In this document: piece by piece, positions 23,801-33,680 of the stretch
Layout of the letters: the number at the start of each line of letters is the position of its first letter
Position numbering within the stretch: the first letter of the stretch is position 1
DNA from: Agaricus subrufescens
Taxonomy: Eukaryota > Basidiomycota > Agaricomycetes > Agaricales > Agaricaceae
Direction: 5' to 3'
Length of the DNA: 64,000 nucleotides
Assembly (NCBI GenBank): GCA_029945375.1
Contig: CM057063.1
Span: 2,105,894-2,169,893, forward strand
Notes under the pieces: generated by a model
Databases searched by the model: none
What the model saw: the letters and a program-made list of their open reading frames with translations, nothing else
What the model was told of the DNA's origin: nothing
Position numbers and translations under genes: made by a program

Positions 23801-24526
23801 GTAGTGTCAATGCATTGGTAGCGTATCCACATCGGACTTGCTGAATACATCCACAAAATCATGGTATTCCGCCGGAATAGCAGAAAGGTTGACAGGAGAT
23901 TCCTCAACAGAGGATGCTGCAGCAATAACTGAGTGAAGGTTGAGGGTGAAGTGATGAGAGCCAGGAAGTTGGGATGCTTGCGCAAAGGCAGTGGCATTGA
24001 CTAGACGAATGTCTATTCTGGCGGGTGAATTGGAAGTTGCTTCCATGATGGAATCTGATACCGATGTTTGTGGCACAGTGTCATTGGAAGGCAGTGCGCA
24101 AAGAGTAGGCAGAATCTTGACAGGAGTGGAACGGAAAGTGATGTGGCCAGTAACCCAGTCAATCAACAGATTGTAGCGGGACAGCCAGGCGTGCCCAAGA
24201 ACCACTAGAGTCTGTGGATCCAGTGAAGTGACATAGAGGGAAAGTGTCATAGATTCACCAGTAGGAAAAGATACAGGAAATTTCGCAACCTCGGAAACAA
24301 AAGAGCTAGAAGTCCCATCAAAGAGATGAAGCTTAACAGGAGTAATCAGAACTGTCGGGATACCATGTTTATGAACAAAGGAATTCAAAATAAAACAATG
24401 AGTCAAACCACTGTCCACCAGTGCAGGAATGTCGGAAATAGAAGAAGTGTCCGTAGGAGAAAGAAAAATGCGAAGGGAATTCGGATCGGTCTCTGAAGCA
24501 CAGAGGGTGTCAACGTGATCCCCCAC
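20900..24526 (-). pseudogene. pol: Chromovirus pol (protease, RT, RNase H, integrase, chromodomain)
   Basis: One frame runs from 24526 to 20900 with stops at 23807, 23210, 22553, 22127 and 21230 (all TGA) and 22190 (TAA). Protease shows LVDSG and LGHAWLSRYNLLIDW. RT has [23 protein letters not shown] and the active site YLDD. RNase H has TDASDYALAAIL and DKELLAIF. Integrase has the H-H-C-C binding region (HDHILAGHFGQ...CKSCITC), MDFIEKLP, SDCGSEFVS and NGQTEWMNQTLEQ. The last 60 residues are a chromodomain (ELEYKISHIVNSKID...LWMGYEDTDKEFSWLPA), which in this family reads chromatin marks to guide integration. Most TGA stops lie where related elements have arginine. Confidence 0.95.
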
Positions 24527-24609
24527 CTATGCAGAGTCAAGGGGACCATGGATTAGTTTCCTGAGCTCGCAGGAGCGGAACTCATGGAAGTACCTTCAAC
24601 TACAGCTGA

Positions 24610-25974
24610 TCAGCCCTTTGGCTTGTTAGAGTTGTCAGATTTGCTAGTATTCTTCTTCGGGCAATTCTCAGCGGTATGGCCGCCTCCTCCGCAGAACATA
24701 CACAAGTTCTTGTCCTTCCGACGCTGGCGTTCCTGAGGAGTGAGTTTGCTATTGCGACTGAGGATGTTTGCGAGAGGATTTGAGGAAGAGGAAGAGGAAC
24801 CAGATTGCAAATTTGCATTTGCGGGTTTTCCGGGTTTAGCATTGTTGTTGGATTGGTTACCGGAAGACGATGATTGCAATTGCGAGTTGTTGTTGCTGGA
24901 ATTTGCGGGTTTGTTCTTCTGCTTTTGTTGCGGGTTGGAGTCCTTCGAAGTGGATTGCTTGTTGGCACGGTTCCATTCACGATGGTGTTCCCAGTGGTGG
25001 TTGTCGATGCACATAGCCAGGTCCTGTAATTCCCAAAGAGTGGAGGGTTTGTCGGTTGGAAGTGAGGAAATGATGTCTTGGATGCGATCAGGAAGACTGC
25101 GATAATAGCAATGGACCAAAATGGAATCCGGCCAGTGAAGACGCAATGCGAGATGAGCAAAGGAGACATTATACTTGTTGATGTGGTCATTAGCGGACAT
25201 GGTAAGATGCTCAATCTCTTCCGCAGCTTCGTTTACCGGATCCAAGGAACCAAAATTGGAGATTCCCATATCAGATTCTCCTCGAGAGTTGTTTGAAACC
25301 AAGTTTGAGCGGAACCGGAAAGATAAGAGAGGGTGAAGGAAACCTTTGTGTGTTGCGATGGAAATTGATTTGGATTAGCCTCGAAGTAAAGGTGGCACTG
25401 AAAGATGAATTTGTTGAGCTTGTGAGGTTCCTTGCCGATGAAAGAAGTCAGTTCCTTGATTGCAACTTTAGGAGTATTGGCGGGAGGTTGCGAAGAGTTC
25501 CGAGTGAGTGTATCTGAGATAGTTGATAGGAGGTTGGCTAGAATGCGATTCAGAACATGTTGACCATCTTCATCATCCTCTCCATCCTCTTCTCCATCTC
25601 CATCCCCATCTCCCAGATCTCTACCTCCATCTCCACCTCCATTGTCACCACCACCACCATCTCTTCCCTTACCCTTATCCCTTCCACCAGATCCGTCGTA
25701 TGTTCCAGGGTTCCGGTGAGTACCGGGAATGTTGGAAACAGGAGTACCCTCCTGAGAGCAACCAGGGGGTACCGATTGAGAACCTTCCTGGTCTTGAGGG
25801 GCGCAAGAACCTGAACCGGAAACTTGGTGAGACATGTCAGGGGTTTCAGAAACAGGGATATGAGAATCCAAAGTTTTTGCGGAACTGCGAGGTTTAGGTT
25901 GACAAGCAGGGGGAAGTGGAATGTTGCCAGGAGGAGTACCAGATGCGAAAGTAACACTGGGAGTGCGACTCATA
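24610..25974 (-). pseudogene. gag: Chromovirus gag with one CCHC zinc knuckle
   Basis: The likely start is MSRTPSVTFASGTPPGN at about 25974. An acidic, Gly/Asp-rich region follows (GDGDGDGEEDGEDDED). The capsid-like part holds FIGKEPHKLNKFIFQCHLYF and YLSGSAQTWFQ. Near 25300-25235 the frame changes by one base, and the second frame continues NEAAEEIEHLTMSANDHINK, a Gln/Asn/Ser-rich stretch, and the knuckle CMFCGGGGHTAENCP, ending at a TGA at 24610-24612. Gag and pol are not in the same frame. The internal frame change looks like decay, since it lies inside the capsid region. Confidence 0.9.
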
Positions 25975-26006
25975 CAAAAGCAAAGTGTGGAACCAGCTGG
26001 AACGGG

Positions 26007-26016
26007 AGTTTGAAAT
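26007..26016 (-). promoter_or_regulatory. Self-primer binding site of the chromovirus
   Basis: Two bases inside the 5' LTR edge the minus strand reads ATTTCAAACT. It is complementary at 9 of 10 positions to AGTCTGAAAT, which lies about 30 nt after the LTR TATA box, that is, at the predicted 5' end of the transcript. Tf1/sushi-type chromoviruses prime reverse transcription this way. The single mismatch fits later decay. Confidence 0.55.
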
Positions 26017-26018
26017 AC

Positions 26019-26663
26019 TGTTAAGACCACGACTGCAGAGTCGGAACTAGGCGGTTCTGATTTGGGGATAGGCATTGACCTCAGTGACGCAAAGGTGCAC
26101 TGTGCCCTCTAGCGGGTTCTGGATGCCTAGAGAGCGATAGCAGAATAGAATGCGAGTTGCGGAACGCTAAGCAGAAAGATAGGAATTGAGAGGGAATAGA
26201 ATCTAAGTCAATTTCAGACTGAGGAATAGATACAGGAATGCGGAACTTATATATGAAGGTATACAGGAGTAATTACGGAAAAGGAATAGTTCCAGAAAAT
26301 GGAAATAGGAATCGGAATAGAGATATAGCAATTGCATTGCAATAGGAATGAGTACTGATCCGGATACAGTCACGTTGGCTGTTGGAAAGTTACGACCCGC
26401 ATTGCGTTGGTTGTAGAGTGACCATGGGAGCGCAACTGTAGTCTCCAAGAGGAACTACGGCATAACCAGCCAACCACTACCGGTTCCTGGAAGCGGACTT
26501 ACCAATTAGAGGAACCCGAAAGACAACAGTCCCAAGCAGATCCCATTGAAAGGAAACTTGACAGCGGGATTCCATGGAACATACCGGAAATGGAAATGGA
26601 ACGTTCTAGATGGAAAAGGAAAGGTCAGGAATGATCAGAAAGTTCTGGAAATGGGATATAACA
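26019..26663 (-). repeat. 5' LTR of the chromovirus
   Basis: It is 645 bp, TGTTAAGACC...GGATATAACA. On the sense (minus) strand a TATATAAG is followed about 30 nt downstream by AGTCTGAAATTGAC (minus strand of about 26207-26220), the expected start of the transcript. This copy keeps more CG dinucleotides than the 3' LTR. The gag frame is open into its edge, but that part is not expected to be coding. Confidence 0.9.
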
Positions 26664-27577
26664 ATGACAAGCCCTCTGCCAGCCAGCTATTCTCAAAGGT
26701 TTTTTTCTTCCTGCCAATGTCAAGTTCATGTCTCACATAGATGTTGTTTTGGTATCAGTGTGCATATGACCGTCTAGTGTCATCTACAAATCGAGTAGAG
26801 GAGGGAGAACCGCATTCCGAGTGGGTAGAACATTTTGTGACATCTTTAGCAAGATTTTTTCCACAGGGATAGGTTGCTCCATCCAAATCAAGAAGGTTAG
26901 GTGGAAAGGACAACCGTTGCAATGAGAAATATATATCCGAAGGCCAATTAGTTGCATTGTGGCATGCCCAGGGCTAAATTATTGAGCAACAAAGAGTTTC
27001 AGATTGTCGATGAGTGTGTTTATCATGAAGCTTTCATGCAGTCATTTGACTACACAAGAATGTTGCACTGCCACATTTATAGACTTTATTGTTTTCAGGT
27101 GACAGAAGATTTGAGGATTCGGAAGTCTTTGTTAGGTACGTGGGATTTCTGGCTGTGTTTATAACTTACTGGCGCCAATCAGTCAAAGTACAGCCTAGCA
27201 ACACCCTTGTCAACTCCTCCTTCCTCCTTCTTCCTTCCTCCTTCCATCCCCCTCCTCTCTAACCTGACATTACAAACACAGCTGTCTGACTGAATTAACA
27301 TGCATCAATATGGCCCTGGGGTCAAAATGCAAGACATCTATTTGCAAGTCTTTTTCTAGCAGAAAGAAGGGCAAGACAGCATCTCGGGGTCTGTGCTCAC
27401 TCATTTGCCTTCACGTCATGTTCTGCTCATGTTCAATTCAGATATTCATGACAATTTGCCAGCCACTCTTCTGGCTACTGGTTTTTCTGATGCTGTTGTG
27501 GATGCCGGATCCGCTAGTGCTAGTATAATTAGGACTGTTGTGCACGAAACCTCACTTCAAGGTTACAAAAACTTTCA
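26664..27577. other. No clear gene; possibly 5' part of the NACHT remnant
   Basis: The frame at 27393-27581 (SRHVLLMFNSDIHDNLPATL...) might belong to an upstream exon of the following gene, but I do not recognise it. There is a pyrimidine-rich run (CTCCTTCCTCCTTCTTCC) near 27215. Confidence 0.35.
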
Positions 27578-28808
27578 ATGAGCATTGGAGTCTTATTACT
27601 GACAAAGAGCTTAGCTCCTGGAATTCAATCGAGCTCAGGTGGTGGATTTTTCACCAATGCCAGCCACTTCTCTGTGAACAATCCTGTAATGATGGACAAT
27701 CCCACAGTCCATATTCATGAAGTGAGCGATAGAAAAAGCAAAGGTATGAGAATCATTACTGGGGTATACCATATTTGAAATTGATGGAGTAATGCAGCTA
27801 TGGAATTACTTTTTGCACACAGTATTCAAGGTGCAGCGCACAATTCTTCCACTTGCAACCCTCCCCCCAGATGTCATCCAGATACTTGCCTCAAAATCAA
27901 CGAACATATTATAACCTGGTTCTACAACAAAGAGAAGAAGGAGTTGCTCATCTGGGTCTATGGCCCCACTGGTGTAGGTAAATCTGCAATTATGCAGACC
28001 CTTGCAGACAAGCTTGCCAATTCAAAACACCTCAGAGCCTCCATATTTGTGTCCTGGCCCAATGAATGCAATAACTCCCAACAGCTCTTCATCACCATTG
28101 CCTACCATCACTGACTTTGTTGTCCAACATCCCGATGTTCTTCTCCTTTGGCTCATTGTGAGTCACCCAGAGCCACATATAGTTGACATGTTTGACAAAG
28201 AGAATGTAGTGTCTGCACACTTGAAAAAGTATGTTCCAGCAAACTTGAAGGAATCCTGTCAAGATGTTGAACACTTTTTGAGGGCCAGCTTACAGAGAAT
28301 TCAGAGAGACTTTCTGTGGACTGTACCAAAGAAATGGCCCGGCGAAGAGCAAGTTTCACAGCTAGCTGCCACTGGATCTGGCTTGTTTGTACTTGCTGAT
28401 ACGGCAATTTGGTTTATCGAGGATCCACAATATGCCAACCCTGCCAATCACCTCAGCTGGGTGTTGTCTACTCTTAATGGCCTTTCCATCCCTGACTCCA
28501 ATACTCAGCCATTAACGCATTTGGATGCCATGTATACCAGCATTTTGAGTTCAATTCCATCTGATGTATGGCCAACTACGAAACAGGTGCTTGGTGCCCT
28601 GTTGTACACCCAAAGAGAGAGGATGAAACATGTTCTCAAGCAATTGAGAGCTATGTCTCTGTTACTTCATCTGGACCTAACCATTGTTTATGCCTCAGTC
28701 AATGACTGCTACTTGTTACTTAACCTCCCTGACCCCAAAAATGCCCACTGGATGCCCACAGTTTTCTATCATGCTTCATTTGGTGACTACCTGCTCAACA
28801 TCAGGTAG
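27578..28808 (+). pseudogene. NACHT-type NTPase (STAND) pseudogene without Walker B
   Basis: The N-terminal part contains GFFTNASHFSVNNPVMMDN, typical of the lead-in of agaricomycete NACHT proteins. From about 27800 comes HPDTCLKINEHIITWFYN, then the P-loop VYGPTGVGKSAIMQTLADKL and LRASIFVSWP. The frame stops at 28114. In another frame the protein continues with LLLWLIVSHPEPHIVDMF (sensor-like region; usual form SRPEPHI) and a long helical part to 28808. The stretch that should hold Walker B (..DGLDEC..) is missing, so a deletion of about 60 codons is likely. Such proteins are NTPase switches thought to act in non-self recognition and cell death in fungi; no effector or repeat domain is visible here. 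Confidence 0.7.
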
Positions 28809-29261
28809 GCTAGAATTGTCAATGTCATAATTCAAAGGTAATGACTATTTAGGCCTGTCATATGACAACAGATAGATTCAATACCTTTCATCATCAATGT
28901 TGTTTGAGCTGTGAGTAGGAGTGTCTGACAATGTACTCTCTGTGATGCTGACCCATTTGGTAGCAGCTATTATAGTCTTCAAAGCAACCTAGTATCATTT
29001 TTTCATGAAGAGCTCTTCACGGTTTTGGTTGAGAAGCATGATATGAAGAATAAGGAGCCATTCTCATCTGATAGAGATAAGAATCAATGTTTCAATTTAC
29101 TGAGCCAGCTAGAGGACACTACTATCACTGATGGTTCTTTCACAGTCCAAAAATCAGTAGAGTTTCTCTACTGGTTGTTTGATGTATGGAAGGTAGACAA
29201 TAATTTATCATTTATAGTGCACTTTCCTTTACTGAGTTTTTGTATAGGCCTAATTGTACTA
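28809..29261. other. No recognisable gene
   Basis: A frame at 29025-29363 may be a tail of the preceding gene but has no known motif. Confidence 0.3.
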
Positions 29262-29291
29262 CCATTGGCACCAGCTAGCTGGTGCCAATGG
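29262..29291. repeat. Perfect 30-bp palindrome
   Basis: CCATTGGCACCAGCT is followed at once by AGCTGGTGCCAATGG, a 15-bp perfect inverted repeat without a spacer. About 40 bp later, at 29329-29348, lies CTAGCAGAATTCCAACAAGC, the same 20-mer that forms the arms of the palindrome at 44744. The whole may be the edge of a small foldback element. Confidence 0.85.
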
Positions 29292-29612
29292 GCAGGTGAT
29301 AGCCCGTGGGGGGTGCAGCGTGGGAAACCTAGCAGAATTCCAACAAGCCTAGTAGCGTGCTGAGGGGATCAGCCATTGATTTTATATTGAATTTTCTTTT
29401 ATTTTTGGGGGAGGGGTGGCGCAGCTGATGGCACACGGCAATTGCCGGGGCACAATCAGTGAGCAGGCTGTAAGCCTGCTTTCGGCGTGGGCTATAATTA
29501 TAGAATGTCTCATTGGCTCAGCATTTGCCAAGCAGGGCAATGGCACACAGTTGGCTTCACTGGTGCAATTAGTCAGCATGCCAAGATTCTGTGGCACCAT
29601 TCAATCTCAGTT

Positions 29613-29770
29613 GGCGCAATGTTCCCACACTTTAATCTCCGCTGGTGCAGTGTGCCAGGCACTGTATTACCAATCATTGGCACAGCCATTGAGCAGTGCA
29701 ACATTCCCACACTTCAATCTCCACTGGCACAGTGTGCCAACCTTTGTATTACTAATCATCTGCACTCTCC
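29613..29770. repeat. ~82-bp tandem duplication
   Basis: Two diverged units share TTCCCACACTT.AATCTCC.CTGG and CAGTGTGCCA, beginning at 29613 and 29695. Further GGCACA/GTGCCA motifs surround them. No coding function is evident. Confidence 0.7.
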
Positions 29771-30355
29771 CACAATTAGGGTTCTTCTCTGCCATCATTG
29801 CCACCCCACCATTGTCTCACGCTATCCCCTGGTTTCCTGTGTGATCTTTGGTCACATACCACCTGACCAGTCTCTTGCTGATAACACAAGCTGGCCACCT
29901 GGATCATAACTTCAAACCCAGCAGCCTACCCTAAATCAACACCCTATATTAGCCACTTCTCTCTTTTCCCGTGAGACTTTCCTTCTGCATATGTTCTTAA
30001 CAGCTGACACCCATCACTAGCCAACATATTACTTAATGTACTGGTACTTTTCACACAACGTATATATACATACTGCTAAATATATCTATGCAATCTATAG
30101 TTAGCTATACAATAAAAGAAAACATGAAGCACAAGGCTAGCATATCCAGCCTCCCTCCATTGTATGCCAGCGCTGTCATATAGTATTGCCCCCATTAATT
30201 AACTATAACATTGTTTAGTGACAAGCAATCCAAGGCTGACCTCGATCACGAAGTAGCTATATGCGTTTCATTATGAGGACACATCTGTATTTGCTAAAAC
30301 TTCCTAGCCTCCATGTTTAGTTTGTAGAACAGGAGTAGTTAATAAATCAAAGGGC
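29771..30355. other. No recognisable gene
   Basis: AT-rich spacer ahead of the second helicase gene, with a TATATATA run near 30060. Nothing else is seen. Confidence 0.4.
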
Positions 30356-31813
30356 GTGCATCCTGGCTACTTGAAGAAAGAGAGTTTCTTCTTGCACCCC
30401 AAAACTCATGAAGCCGTAATGCTTCGTCACGATCCTGCAGACAAGATGGTCCATTGCTGCAAATGTGGGTTCAAAGACTTTAACATGGACAAAGTAAAGG
30501 TAAAACAAACACTAGAGAAGATTTTATATAATTTGACATTTGCTTTTTTGTAGAAGCACTTGGAAATGCATGATTATTCCGTTGTCTACAACAATTTCAT
30601 TGGTAGCACCTGAAGCAGCAGGTCTCCCAAAGCCTTGCAACGATCCTGAACTTGTTCAATCTTTGTGTTTAGTAGCTGTTGTGCCACAGGCTGTTATCCC
30701 TCAGGCTTGTGATGTCCCAGTCAAGCAGGGAACAATGTCATGTTATTGCTTTCTTAAACCCACTCTCAGACTCATCTCTACTACTCAGCCTTCTGAACCC
30801 GACACTCTGCATACATTCCAGTCACCCCTACTTAAGAAGCTCGGCCTCATCGTAAATACAACACACAATGTTGTAATATGCCTCACATGTAAAGGAATAA
30901 TCAACCCCCTTGACATCTGAGCGCATTTTCTCAAGTATCACAAGTCTTTCAAGACAAGGTTGACACTGCAGCAAGACTTTAAGAAAGAAATTCTCAATTC
31001 TCATCCTCACCTTACCAACAATCCCCTCCATCCCACCCAAGCAGTCAATATCCTCTATGGCCTCACTGACCTGATCAGTGGCGATATCAAATGCTTGACA
31101 TGTCATCACTGCTACTCATCAAATAAGACATTCAAACTACATTCTTGCACAGCAGCTTTACTGCTCCCAACCCCTGCACATGTTCAACATTTCAGGGACT
31201 TTATCAGAAGCCCTTGGTTCCCCGTTAGAGTCAAGGTTGACGCACCTGTACCTGCCTCTTTTTGGCATCACTATCAACAACAAGTTGCTGAGGATGAAAA
31301 TCAGTCTGGCAAGCTTTTGAGACAAGAAAACCATCATGTTCTTCACCAGTTCCTACATTGAGAAGGGTTCCTGGAAAGAGTGCATGGTATTAAGCATGAG
31401 TTGCTCATCCTGTTGGTTGCATATTCACTTGGTGATCTGGTGTATGGACCATTCCACAAACCCATTGTTTTATTTCTCTCTGATGCTCAGCTTAGCACCC
31501 AATCATATTATACCTGCTGTCTGATCAGCACTCAACCAGCCAAAGAACATGATGAGACTCTAGTGCAGCACCACCACTCCATAAACTATGAGACCCTCCA
31601 AAAGTATGGCTGGATCATTGCCAGTGTTGTGGACTTCATCCACCACATGGCCAACGCTGATGCGTCAGATTACACCTGTCCTATTCCAGATGACATAACA
31701 GCTGCCTGCAACAAACTTGTATGGTCTCTGGGTCCGTCTACAAACAATGAAGAGAGTTTTGAAGAAGAAGTAGTCGAAGCTAGCAATGACTATGACTCTG
31801 ATAACAATTCCAA

Positions 31814-32109
31814 TGTTACGACCTTATAGCGATTAGCTCAGGTTGCAACTTAAGGCAAAGACTTGAGAGCGATAAGGGAATATAGCGAGTTGGTAAAGCG
31901 TAAGGAATACAGAGTATAACTACGCTACTTATACTGTAGGAGAGTCAACTACCTAATAATAGAAGAAGAGATTGGGCTGAGTAAGTATACCTGAGGCATC
32001 TGACTAACAGTGGGAACAAGTATACGAGAAAGGTAAGGCGAGCATATGGATGTGGAGCAGTAGCATGTGGACCTGGGTCAGGGGACGATAACAGAAATAG
32101 GTCGTAACA
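31814..32109 (-). repeat. 3' LTR of the full-length element
   Basis: 296 bp, paired with 38375-38665. It carries a 5-bp insertion (CTGTA) after ACTTATA compared with the other LTR, plus scattered transitions. Confidence 0.95.
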
Positions 32110-32144
32110 TCACCCTCCGTTCAGGCTTCGAGTACCGAGAAGCG

Positions 32145-33156
32145 TCAATCGGTGAGCGCGAGGAGTAATTTGGCTTTCTTATCGGCGATTATCCATTTGT
32201 TGGTCTTTTCGCTCCAACCGATAAAGTGGGGGGCATTGTCGTTGCCGGATTTGACGTAGCGGACTTGTTCTCCTTTGTATCGGTCTTCGGTACCGTAGTT
32301 TTTCAACAATGCGGAGAGTATGACGGTCCAGTATGCGGGGCGATATTCGATTTCTCCACCGTGAGCAAAGGTGTAGTTGAAGGGAATGGCAAATTCGGTA
32401 GGGTTGGCGAAATGGGGGAATGTGTCGGAGATAGGTTTTCAATTTGATCATTTCATCGAGAATGTCGGGGTCGGCGATGTTGCAAACTTTGACTTGCTTG
32501 GTCGGTGCGGGGGGAATATTTTCCTTATCGGAATCTTCATCCATCCGATCGCGCATGACGGTGGTGTAGTTGGGAACTGGGAGAGGTTCTTCGGGTTCCT
32601 GTTCGGGTTCTGGGGAAGCGGGTCTGGTGGGGGCGAATTTCTGATAGGTATCGATCATTCGTTTGGCAGCGTTTCGGGTTTCTTCATTTCCTACGTCGGG
32701 GAGGGAGCGGAGATGATCGATAATGGCGCAGCACATTTTGTGGGATCGATATTCGATGTTCATGGGGATGATGTGGGCGAGGTTCTTCATGACGGCTCCA
32801 AATTCGGTGTGGAAGTCGTCATCATGTCCGATGACGGTACGGATCGGTTGTACGGCGGTGAGGCAAGTGGTGTGTATGTTGGTGGCGGTCTCGTGCAGGG
32901 TTTTTCCTAGGTTGCGGGTGTATCCCAGGGCGTGGAGGAGTCGGAGGAGGTGAGTGCGGCGTTCGTTGATGTTGTAGACGGAGGAGAGGTAGTCTTCATG
33001 GGGGCGTTGATCAAAGAGGGGGTGGATGTGAGGGGGAACGGAGGATTGGGCAGTGGAGACAGAGGGTTGGGCGGAGGAGTTCATAACTAGAGCTTCGAGA
33101 AGAGGGATGTACTTTGAGAGAGAAATGTTGGGCAGATTGGATGAAAAAGGTGACAA
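32145..33156 (-). CDS. Accessory ORF 4 of the Ty3/gypsy element (sense, after pol)
   Basis: The frame starts with MSPFSSNLPNISLSKYIPLL at 33156, 47 bp after ORF 3. The first three quarters are soluble and helical, followed by a Pro/Glu-rich linker (EPEQEPEEPLPVPNY). After MIKLK the given frame becomes Arg/His-rich and stops at 32179. One base less in the A-run at 32435-32438 would switch to a sensible frame (FANPTEFAIPFNYTFAHGG... FIGWSEKTNKWIIADKKAK) ending at 32145-32147. So there is either a one-base insertion or a sequence error. There is no signal peptide or membrane segment, so it is not an obvious envelope gene. I do not recognise the family. Confidence 0.7.
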
Positions 33157-33203
33157 ACGGATTGGATTTTATACTACTTTCCTCCTCCCGATTAGGCAAC
33201 TGA

Positions 33204-33620
33204 TTACTGTTGCTGGTTATCTTCATCGGGTTGTGCCACATCTTGCGGTACCCATCCATTCTCCCACGTTCCTCCATTAGCGGCCCATCCGAGGGCATTC
33301 GGGTTTATCTCCTTGGTGAGATCTACCAGATCGTTCTCCATCGCTTCCAATTTAGCTCTGATTTTCTTAATCAGCATCCTCTCCGTTCTCATGACCTTGG
33401 TCATATGGTCTCTCTCCTCTGTGGTTGGAGCGTTCACTCCGGTGGGTCGGTCGAGGACGAGGGGGAAGTAGGTGTGCGCGTAGCGGTTATCCACATCGGT
33501 TACCGCCCCGAGGATTTCCAGCAGCTCACGCTTGGCGGAACTGCGGAACGAATCGATGATGAGGCTGTGGTAGGCCTCGCGGTCGGTGGGGGTGTTGGCG
33601 GTGTTTTGTTGAGTGCTCAT
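33204..33620 (-). CDS. Accessory ORF 3 of the Ty3/gypsy element, 138 aa
   Basis: It starts with MSTQQNTANTPTDREAYHSL at 33620, 60 bp after the pol stop, and ends in an acidic, Gln-rich tail. The middle (DHMTKVMRTERMLIKKIRAK) looks like a coiled coil. It has no cysteines, no hydrophobic segment and no known motif. It is in the same direction as gag-pol and just upstream of ORF 4, so all four ORFs could lie on one transcript. How it would be translated is unclear; a spliced RNA or re-initiation are possibilities. Confidence 0.7.
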   Translation of the reverse strand: MSTQQNTANTPTDREAYHSLIIDSFRSSAKRELLEILGAVTDVDNRYAHTYFPLVLDRPTGVNAPTTEERDHMTKVMRTERMLIKKIRAKLEAMENDLVDLTKEINPNALGWAANGGTWENGWVPQDVAQPDEDNQQQ

Positions 33621-33680
33621 GATGTCTTCTTCGAACCAATAGACGAATGCTATACCGTTGGCAGAGAACTGATATTCCTT

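Larger units (their letters stand above)
18570..26663 (-). mobile_element. Degraded Ty3/gypsy chromovirus, 8,094 bp, minus orientation
   Basis: Two LTRs of 646 and 645 bp (18570-19215 and 26019-26663) both begin TGTTAAGAC and end GGGATATAACA. Between them lie, in minus-strand order, a self-primer site, gag with a zinc knuckle, and pol in the order protease, RT, RNase H, integrase, chromodomain. A 1.6-kb 3' region follows with an antisense gene and a polypurine run (AAGGGGAGGA on the minus strand) next to the 3' LTR. Pol carries six internal stops, so the element is dead. The bases flanking it (TGTGG left, ATGAC right) are not a target duplication. Confidence 0.95.

Noticed and set aside
22226..23900. 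Plus-strand frames opposite the chromovirus pol
   Set aside because: They are complements of conserved RT, RNase H and integrase codons. The antisense gene at 19439 is different because it lies outside pol.
25550..25957. Met/Glu/Val-rich minus frame of 135 codons overlapping chromovirus gag
   Set aside because: It is an out-of-frame reading of the acidic Gly/Asp repeats of gag.
29400..29480. Possible tRNA or small RNA with hairpin GCAGGCTGTAAGCCTGC
   Set aside because: No B-box, acceptor stem or cloverleaf could be built. I saw no convincing tRNA or rRNA gene anywhere in the window.
32145..33620. Envelope gene in the Ty3/gypsy element
   Set aside because: Neither accessory ORF has a signal peptide, transmembrane segment or cysteine pattern of a surface protein.
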